Positions 5,644-10,400 of a stretch of 10,400 bases of DNA are shown here, one piece after another (the stretch's first letter is position 1; every line of letters begins with the position of its first letter). Source of the stretch: an uncultured Leucobacter sp. (lineage in GTDB: Bacteria > Actinomycetota > Actinomycetes > Actinomycetales > Microbacteriaceae). A program made the position numbers and the translations under genes. The stretch lies in NCBI GenBank assembly GCA_937872275.1, contig CALMSE010000314.1, forward strand, positions 1 to 10,400, in the 5' to 3' direction. Under the pieces are notes generated by a model that ran no database searches, had not been told where the DNA came from, and saw only the letters and a program-made list of their open reading frames with translations.

Positions 5644-6897
5644 ATGACCGCCCCCGTGCCCGCCGCCTCGGCAGCGCCAGCCGCGCGGCCGGAGCGCGGG
5701 CTGCTGCGCCTGCTGGGCCCCGCCTTCGTCGCCGCGATCGCCTACGTCGATCCCGGCAACGTGGCGGCCAACCTCTCGGCCGGCGCGCTCTACGGCTACC
5801 TGCTCGTCTGGGTGCTCGTGGCGGCGAACGCGATGGCCGTCATCGTGCAGTACCTCTCGGCGAAGTTCGGCCTCGTCACCGGACGGAGCCTGCCCGAGGT
5901 GCTCGGCGAGCGCCTGCCGCGCACCGCGCGTCTGCTCTACTGGGCGCAGGCGGAGCTGGTGGCCATCGCCACCGATCTCGCCGAGGTGATCGGCGGCGCG
6001 CTCGCCCTCTACATCCTCTTCGACCTGCCGCTGCTCGCCGGCGGCATCATCGTGGGCGCGGTGTCCATGGCGATCCTCGCGGTGCAGCGCCGCGGGCAGC
6101 GGCGCTTCGAGTTCGTCATCCTCGGCATGCTCGCCGTCATCGCCGTCGGCTTCGTGGCGGGCCTCGTGGTCAGCCCCGTCGACTGGGGCGGCGTCGCCGC
6201 CGGGCTCGTGCCCCGCTTCGAGGGCACCACGACGGTGCTGCTCGCCGCGAGCATGCTCGGCGCCACGGTGATGCCGCACGCCATCTACCTGCACTCCTCG
6301 CTCGCCCGCGACCGTCACGGAGCCTCGACCGACCCCGCCCGCATCCGCAGGCTGCTGCGCGTCACGCGCTGGGACGTCGCCCTCGCCCTCCTCGTCGCCG
6401 GCGGCGTGAACATCGCGATGCTGCTGCTCGCCGCGGCCTCGCTGCCCGGCGTCGCCGGCACGGACACCATCGATGGCGCCGCCGCGGCCATCACCGAGCA
6501 CCTGGGCCCGGTCGTGGGCATCGCCTTCGGCATCGGGCTGCTCGCCTCGGGCCTCGCCTCGACCTCGGTGGGCGCCTACGCCGGGGCGGAGATCATGAGC
6601 GGGCTCCTGCGCACGCGCATCCCCCTGCTGCTCCGACGCCTGATCACGCTGCTCCCGGCGCTGCTGGTGCTGGCGGCCGGGGCGGATCCGACATGGGCGC
6701 TCGTGCTCAGCCAGGTGGTGCTGTCGTTCGGCATCCCCTTCGCGATCATCCCGCTCATCGTGCTGACGGGGCGGCGCGAGCTCATGGGGGAGTTCGCGAA
6801 CCGGCTCGCGCTGCGGATCGCGGCCGTCGTGGTGGCCGTGCTCATCACCGCGCTCAACGTGGCGCTGCTCGTGCTCACCCTGTCGGGGAGCGGCTGA
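5644..6897 (+). CDS. mntH: NRAMP-family divalent metal (Mn2+/Fe2+) transporter
   Basis: A 417-residue proton-coupled metal importer of the NRAMP family with 11 predicted membrane helices. The metal site residues are visible: DPGN (36-39) in the broken first helix, with the coordinating Asp and Asn, and ATVMPH (207-212) in the sixth helix, with the coordinating Ala and Met. ATDLAEVIG (109-117) is the family's third-helix signature and YLHS (215-218) follows the metal motif. The conserved methionine favours Mn2+ and Fe2+ over Mg2+ or Ca2+. The ATG has AAAGGA upstream at good spacing. The first 18 residues are an Ala/Pro-rich cytoplasmic tail. It stands alone, about 150 nt after the potassium channel gene. 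Regulation is probably by metal, through the repeats upstream, but no metalloregulator gene is near. Confidence 0.95.
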   Translation: MTAPVPAASAAPAARPERGLLRLLGPAFVAAIAYVDPGNVAANLSAGALYGYLLVWVLVAANAMAVIVQYLSAKFGLVTGRSLPEVLGERLPRTARLLYWAQAELVAIATDLAEVIGGALALYILFDLPLLAGGIIVGAVSMAILAVQRRGQRRFEFVILGMLAVIAVGFVAGLVVSPVDWGGVAAGLVPRFEGTTTVLLAASMLGATVMPHAIYLHSSLARDRHGASTDPARIRRLLRVTRWDVALALLVAGGVNIAMLLLAAASLPGVAGTDTIDGAAAAITEHLGPVVGIAFGIGLLASGLASTSVGAYAGAEIMSGLLRTRIPLLLRRLITLLPALLVLAAGADPTWALVLSQVVLSFGIPFAIIPLIVLTGRRELMGEFANRLALRIAAVVVAVLITALNVALLVLTLSGSG

Positions 6898-6935
6898 CGT
6901 TCAGCGTTTCCGCATCCGAAAATCTTGCAGGAGTG

Positions 6936-6958
6936 TAATATTGCGTGGCTGCAATATT
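6936..6958 (+). promoter_or_regulatory. Promoter -10 box with overlapping 22-bp palindromic operator for the exporter-tetR operon
   Basis: AATATTGC (6937-6944) and GCAATATT (6951-6958) are perfect 8-bp inverted arms around GTGGCT. The AT-rich arms stand out in very GC-rich DNA. The left arm contains the -10 box TAATAT (6936-6941), so a protein bound here would cover the -10 and the expected transcription start near 6948. Palindromes of this size and position are typical TetR-family operators, and a tetR gene is the second gene of the operon. The -35 region is weak. Repression of the operon by its own TetR protein is inferred. Confidence 0.7.
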
Positions 6959-7016
6959 TCGCGGCAGCGGATTGACGGCGCGAGCGCCGTCCCCACACGC
7001 ACCAGTGAGGACCGGA

Positions 7017-8924
7017 ATGACGACTGAATCCACCCCGATCATGACGCACCGTCAGATCCTCTTCGTCATCTACGGCCTCATGGCCGGCATGTTCCTCTCG
7101 TCCCTCGATCAGACCATCGTCGGCACCGCGATCCGCACCATCGGCGACGATCTGAACGGCCTCGAACAGCAGGCCTGGGTGACGACCGCCTACCTCATCA
7201 CCTCCACCATCACGGTGCCGATCTACGGCAAGCTCTCCGACATCTTCGGCCGCCGCCCGCTCTTCATCTTCGGCATCGCGGTCTTCATCATCGGCTCGCT
7301 GCTCTCCTCCTTCTCGACCTCGATGCTCATGCTCGCCGGCTTCCGGGCCTTCCAGGGCATCGGCGCCGGCGCCCTGATGTCGCTGCCGCTCGCGATCATG
7401 GGCGACATCCTCGCCCCGCGGGAGCGCGCCAAGTACCAGGGCTACTTCTTCGCGGTCTTCGGCGTCTCGACCGTGATCGGCCCCCTCGTCGGCGGCCTCT
7501 TCGCCGGCGCGAACGAGATCCTCTGGGTCGACGGCTGGCGCTGGGTGTTCCTCGTCAACGTGCCGGTCGGTCTGATCGCGCTCGCCATGGTCATCGTCTT
7601 CCTGCACCTGCCCAAGCTCGGCAGGAACGCCGACCGGCCCCGCATCGACTGGTGGGGCGCCACCGCGGTGATCGTCGCGCTCGTGCCGCTGCTGCTCGTC
7701 GCCGAACAGGGGCGCGAATGGGGCTGGACCTCGGCCCTGGCGATCGCCTGCTACGTCGTCGGCGCGGCCGGCGCCATCGCCTTCATCGTGATCGAGATCG
7801 TCATGAAGGACGATGCCATCATCCCCATGCGGCTCTTCCGCTCCGGCACCTTCTCGATGGCGACGCTGATCGGCGTGCTGGTCGGCTTCGGCATGTTCGG
7901 CGCCATGATGACGATCCCGCTCTACATGCAGATCGTCATCGGCCTCTCGCCGACCGAATCCGGCTTCGCGATGATTCCGATGGTGCTCGGCCTCATGATC
8001 GCGGCGATGGGGTCGGGCGTGATCACCTCCCGCACCGGCAAGTACCGCATCTTCCCGGTCACGGGCAGCCTCTTCACCGCCGTCGGCTTCTTCCTGCTCA
8101 CCTTCATGACCTACGACAAGCCGCTCTGGTACATGCTGCTCGGCATGTTCGTCGTCGGCCTCGGCCTCGGCCAGCTCATGCAGACCCTCGTGCTCGCGAG
8201 CCAGAACGCGGTGCCCCCGACCGACATGGGGGTCGCCTCGAGCTCCGCCACCTTCTTCCGGCAGATCGGCGGCACGCTCGGCACCGCCATCATGCTCTCG
8301 GTGCTGTTCACCGTGCTGCCCACGAACATCGTCCACAGCATGGCGGATCGAGACACCCTGACCTCATCCCTCGACGCGGCGCTCGACCCCGCCATCGCCG
8401 GCGCCCCCGAGAACGCGGCGATCATGCGGCAGCTGTGGAGCCCCGTGGTCGATCCGATCCAGGAGGGCATCCAGCAGCAGCTCGACCAGGCCGCCGCCCA
8501 GGCCCCGTCCCCCGAGGCGCTGCCCGCGATCGCCGAGGAGGCCCACGCGAGCGTCGTCGACGGCGGGCTGCGGGTCGACTGGTCGGATGCCGAACAGCGC
8601 GGGTACTGGGTCGATCAGCTGGCCGACGAGCTCGTCGAGCGGGTGCAGGGCGGCGACACCTCCGCGGCCGACAGCGCGAGCGGCTCGATCAGCGACACCT
8701 CCTTCCTCACGGGCGCCGACGCGCGGCTGAGCAAGCCGTTCATGGCGGGCTTCACCGAATCGGCGGTGCTGATCTACTGGGTCGGCTTCGGCGTGCTGCT
8801 CGCCGCCTTCGTGCTCAGCCTGTTCTTCCGGGTGCCGCCGCTGCGCGACCGCTCCGCGCTGCAGGAGCGCGCCGACACGGCGGGCGTGACCGACACGGGC
8901 ACGATCAGGACGCACGGCGGCTGA
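7017..8924 (+). CDS. MFS multidrug exporter, DHA2 (EmrB/QacA-like) family, 14 TM
   Basis: A 635-residue drug/proton antiporter of the major facilitator superfamily. Motif D1 is LDQTIVGTAIRTIGDDL (30-46) with D31. Motif A is GKLSDIFGRR (71-80). The antiporter motif C ends in GPLVGG (155-160). Fourteen membrane segments are expected. Residues about 436-580 form one long hydrophilic loop between TM13 and TM14, much larger than the usual connection and predicted to lie outside. The C-terminal tail (605-635) is cytoplasmic. The start is the ATG at 7017, with GAGGA 5 nt upstream; an earlier in-frame start at 6945 lies inside the operator. The tetR gene follows after 6 nt, so they form one operon controlled by the palindrome upstream. 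Substrates are probably hydrophobic cations or antibiotics, but the sequence alone does not tell. Confidence 0.93.
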   Translation: MTTESTPIMTHRQILFVIYGLMAGMFLSSLDQTIVGTAIRTIGDDLNGLEQQAWVTTAYLITSTITVPIYGKLSDIFGRRPLFIFGIAVFIIGSLLSSFSTSMLMLAGFRAFQGIGAGALMSLPLAIMGDILAPRERAKYQGYFFAVFGVSTVIGPLVGGLFAGANEILWVDGWRWVFLVNVPVGLIALAMVIVFLHLPKLGRNADRPRIDWWGATAVIVALVPLLLVAEQGREWGWTSALAIACYVVGAAGAIAFIVIEIVMKDDAIIPMRLFRSGTFSMATLIGVLVGFGMFGAMMTIPLYMQIVIGLSPTESGFAMIPMVLGLMIAAMGSGVITSRTGKYRIFPVTGSLFTAVGFFLLTFMTYDKPLWYMLLGMFVVGLGLGQLMQTLVLASQNAVPPTDMGVASSSATFFRQIGGTLGTAIMLSVLFTVLPTNIVHSMADRDTLTSSLDAALDPAIAGAPENAAIMRQLWSPVVDPIQEGIQQQLDQAAAQAPSPEALPAIAEEAHASVVDGGLRVDWSDAEQRGYWVDQLADELVERVQGGDTSAADSASGSISDTSFLTGADARLSKPFMAGFTESAVLIYWVGFGVLLAAFVLSLFFRVPPLRDRSALQERADTAGVTDTGTIRTHGG

Positions 8925-8930
8925 GCGACC

Positions 8931-9566
8931 ATGAGCGACGACTCGGCGACGGGCGGCCTCCGCGAGCGCAAGAAGCAGCGCAGGCGCCGGGCGATCCACG
9001 AGACCGCCCTGCGCCTCATCGAGGAGCGGGGGCTCGACGGCACCACCGTCGAGCAGATCTGCGAGGCGGTCGGGGTGTCGCCGCGCACCTTCTTCAACTA
9101 CTTCCCGTCGAAGGCCGCCGCGGCGCTGAACCTGCCCGAAGACGTGATCACGCCCGAGGCCGCGGCGGAGTTCCGCGCCGCCCGCGGCGAGCTGCTGCCC
9201 GCGCTCTGCCGGCTCGTCGCCACCTCGATGCACGTCGGCGTGGAGGGCAGGCGACTGAAGGGGCTCGTCACCCGGAAGCCCGAGCTGATGCCGGCCTTCA
9301 GCCAGTGGACGGCGGCCGTCAAGGACGAGTTCGTGCAGCTCGTGGGGGAGCGCACGCGATCGCCCGAGGAGGCCGCGGCCGCGGTGGCGCTCGCGCTCGG
9401 CGCGATCAACCTGCTGGTGCACGACCCGGCGCCGCTCGCCGATGATCGGCCCGCCTACGACCGGCTGCGGGAGGCGGTGGGCCGGATCCTCGCGGTCAGC
9501 GACGCCACGATGCCCGACGCCCTCAGCCCCGCTCCAGCACCTCGCGCAGCACGGCCGCCTCGCTGA
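8931..9566 (+). CDS. TetR-family transcriptional regulator of the exporter operon
   Basis: A 211-residue TetR/AcrR-type repressor. A basic N-terminal arm (RERKKQRRRRAIHETALRL, 11-29) leads into the helix-turn-helix TTVEQICEAVGVSPRTFFNYFPSK (38-61), with the family's FFNYF recognition-helix end. The rest is a helical ligand-binding domain of low conservation. The ATG lies 6 nt after the exporter stop and lacks a good Shine-Dalgarno sequence, so translation is probably coupled to the exporter. The likely role is to sense an exported compound and release the operator upstream of the exporter gene. The last 14-15 codons, encoding a Pro/Ala/Arg-rich tail, overlap the end of the convergent DUF488 gene by 44 bp, which suggests a C-terminal extension of no structural importance. 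Confidence 0.93.
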   Translation: MSDDSATGGLRERKKQRRRRAIHETALRLIEERGLDGTTVEQICEAVGVSPRTFFNYFPSKAAAALNLPEDVITPEAAAEFRAARGELLPALCRLVATSMHVGVEGRRLKGLVTRKPELMPAFSQWTAAVKDEFVQLVGERTRSPEEAAAAVALALGAINLLVHDPAPLADDRPAYDRLREAVGRILAVSDATMPDALSPAPAPRAARPPR

Positions 9567-9888
9567 TGTCGACCGCCTTCGACGCGGTGAGGAGGGTCAC
9601 CGGGCCGCTCGTCGCGAGATCGCGCAGCTGCCCGAGCGCCGCGGCGCGATCCGCGTCCTCCAACTCGGCGCGGTAGCGCTCCTCGAAGCCGTCGAACTTC
9701 TCGGGGTCGTGGCCGTACCATTTGCGCAGCTCGGTCGACGGGGCGACGTCGCGCAGCCAGAGGTCGAGGTGCGCCTTCTCCTTGGAGACGCCCCGCGGCC
9801 AGAGCCGATCCACCAGCACGCGCGCGCCGTCGTCGGGCTCTGGCTCCTCGTAGATCCGCCTCACGCGCACCCGTGCCGCATCGGCCAT
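9523..9888 (-). CDS. DUF488 family protein (YeaO-like)
   Basis: A 121-residue cytoplasmic protein of the DUF488/YeaO family. The signature ARVLVDRLWPRGVSKEKAHLD (from residue 22) is clear, followed by LWLRDVAPSTELRKWYGHDP (43-62) and FEERYRAEL (68-76), all typical. The family's closing TLLYxxKdxxxNxAxvL appears as TLLTASKAVDISEAAVL (98-114), so the usual Tyr and Asn are replaced. The biochemical role of the family is unknown. The ATG at 9888-9886 has AGGAGGGG immediately upstream; the frame is open up to 10077, but that extension crosses the promoter region and has no ribosome site. It is divergent from the DUF1622 gene and convergent with tetR. Confidence 0.92.
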   Translation of the reverse strand: MADAARVRVRRIYEEPEPDDGARVLVDRLWPRGVSKEKAHLDLWLRDVAPSTELRKWYGHDPEKFDGFEERYRAELEDADRAAALGQLRDLATSGPVTLLTASKAVDISEAAVLREVLERG

Positions 9889-9909
9889 GGCCCCTCCTCG
9901 CTCCACTCC

Positions 9910-9938
9910 AGTGTCCCACCGTGCCCGTCGCGGGTCGA
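9910..9938 (-). promoter_or_regulatory. Candidate promoter of the DUF488 gene
   Basis: On the minus strand TCGACC (9938-9933; four of six bases match TTGACA) is separated by 17 nt from GACACT (9915-9910). Transcription would start near 9903, leaving a short leader holding the AGGAGG site. The match is moderate. Confidence 0.4.
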
Positions 9939-9939
9939 G

Positions 9940-9964
9940 CCCCGGATCGAACCCGGGGTACCCT
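9940..9964 (+). promoter_or_regulatory. Inverted repeat and -10 box of a putative leaderless promoter for the DUF1622 gene
   Basis: CCCCGG (9940-9945) and CCGGGG (9953-9958) pair around a 7-nt loop, immediately followed by the -10-like TACCCT (9959-9964), which ends 6 nt before the ATG at 9971. The inverted repeat fills the -35/-10 spacer and could be an operator. No ribosome site precedes the ATG, so a leaderless mRNA is likely. Confidence 0.4.
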
Positions 9965-9970
9965 GGGCGA

Positions 9971-10393
9971 ATGGATATCGAAGCGGTGTTCGAGGTCGTC
10001 GTCGTGGTCTTCGAGGCGCTCGGCGTGCTCGCGATGATCGTCGGTTTCGTGATCGCCGCGGCGCTCTCGATCCGCACCCTGCGCCGGGGCGAGGGCGGCC
10101 GCGCGGCCTACCTCACGCTGCGCTCGAACCTCGGCGCCTCGATCCTGCTCGGCCTCGAGGTGCTCGTCGCCGGCGACCTCATCCGCACCCTCTCGACCCC
10201 GACCTTCGAAGACGTCGGCATCCTCGCCGTCATCGTGCTCATCCGGACCGTGCTGAGCATGTCGCTGCAGATCGAGATCGACGGCGTGCTGCCCTGGCGG
10301 CGGGCGCTGCTGACGAGCGGCGGGCAGCTGCTCGCCGACTCGGTCGCGCGCGATGCGCAGGCCGAGCGGGCGGGGGAGGCCGGCCGATCCTGA
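9971..10393 (+). CDS. DUF1622 family membrane protein
   Basis: A 140-residue membrane protein of the DUF1622 family. There are three hydrophobic segments, at about 8-34, 55-72 and 83-100. Family features are LRSNLGASILLGLEVLVAGD (50-69), DLIRTLSTPTFEDVGILAV (69-87), and IRTVLSMSLQIEIDG (91-105) followed by PWR (108-110). The C-terminal 30 residues are hydrophilic and probably cytoplasmic. The function of the family is unknown. The ATG at 9971 is preferred over the in-frame extension to 9887 because the extension would cross the promoter and its protein (Pro/Ser/Arg-rich) does not look like the family. The stop lies 7 nt before the right edge. Confidence 0.9.
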   Translation: MDIEAVFEVVVVVFEALGVLAMIVGFVIAAALSIRTLRRGEGGRAAYLTLRSNLGASILLGLEVLVAGDLIRTLSTPTFEDVGILAVIVLIRTVLSMSLQIEIDGVLPWRRALLTSGGQLLADSVARDAQAERAGEAGRS

Positions 10394-10400
10394 GGCCGCG

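Noticed and set aside
5278..6501. Long minus-strand and alternate plus-strand frames across the potassium channel, mntH, exporter and tetR genes (including 6576-8336 minus and 7652-9445 plus)
   Set aside because: Their protein sequences are low-complexity His/Asp/Arg/Gly and have no ribosome sites. The overlapped genes are certain.
6945..7016. Upstream extension of the exporter gene to a start at 6945
   Set aside because: That start lies within the operator palindrome and next to the -10 box, with no ribosome site. The ATG at 7017 has GAGGA at good spacing and gives the usual DHA2 N-terminus.
9940..9958. Stem-loop whose minus strand contains GGTTCGAT, like the T-arm of a tRNA
   Set aside because: The 7-nt loop is GTTCGAT rather than TTCGANN in register, and there are no acceptor, D or anticodon arms around it. 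It is better explained as an inverted repeat in the promoter.
1..10400. Mobile elements, CRISPR arrays, toxin-antitoxin pairs or defence genes
   Set aside because: I searched by eye for terminal repeats, regular spaced repeats, transposase or integrase motifs and paired small genes and found none. Composition is even across the window apart from short AT-rich promoter sites.

Overview
The window is about 70% G+C with strong third-position GC bias. Several genes have plausible promoters whose TANNNT -10 box lies 6-7 nt from the start codon, and there is an actinobacterial-type GlnR-like site. Together these point to a high-GC actinomycete. A member of the Microbacteriaceae (Leucobacter-like) is my best guess, but the family is an inference. 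No rRNA, tRNA, CRISPR array, insertion sequence or phage gene is visible.

Left part (1-3393, minus strand): a nitrogen block reads right to left. It holds an ammonium channel (amt), a PII signalling protein (glnK), an ornithine cyclodeaminase/mu-crystallin family enzyme resembling 'tyramine oxidase subunit B', and the N-terminal 135 codons of a sarcosine/N-methyl-amino-acid oxidase family flavoenzyme that runs off the left edge. A promoter and a three-unit GlnR-like box lie upstream of amt. The PII protein is unusual: it has Leu at the position of the modified Tyr51 and a 3-residue insertion in the ATP-binding B-loop. A perfect 10-bp hairpin separates the last two genes. The likely logic is nitrogen scavenging: ammonium uptake gated by PII, next to enzymes that could release nitrogen from amines or N-methyl amino acids.

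Middle (3394-5494): a plus-strand cluster holds a very acidic 47-residue small protein, a DUF2200 protein and, overlapping it by ATGA, the wreck of a cyclase (kynurenine-formamidase-like) gene whose three recognisable pieces lie in three different frames. Opposite is a 54-residue two-helix membrane protein. Then comes a TVGYGD potassium channel.

Right part (5495-10400): an NRAMP-type Mn2+/divalent metal transporter (mntH); a 14-TM DHA2 drug exporter with an unusually large outside loop, followed after 6 nt by a TetR regulator; a perfect 8+8 bp palindrome on the exporter's -10 region that is the obvious operator; a convergent DUF488 gene overlapping the end of tetR by 44 bp; and a divergent DUF1622 membrane protein sharing a compact bidirectional promoter with the DUF488 gene.

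Most genes are ordinary actinobacterial housekeeping or accessory functions. The points most worth following are the atypical PII protein in its amine-catabolism operon, the exporter operator, the decayed cyclase and the set of putative leaderless genes. I see no convincing evidence of a wholly new system.
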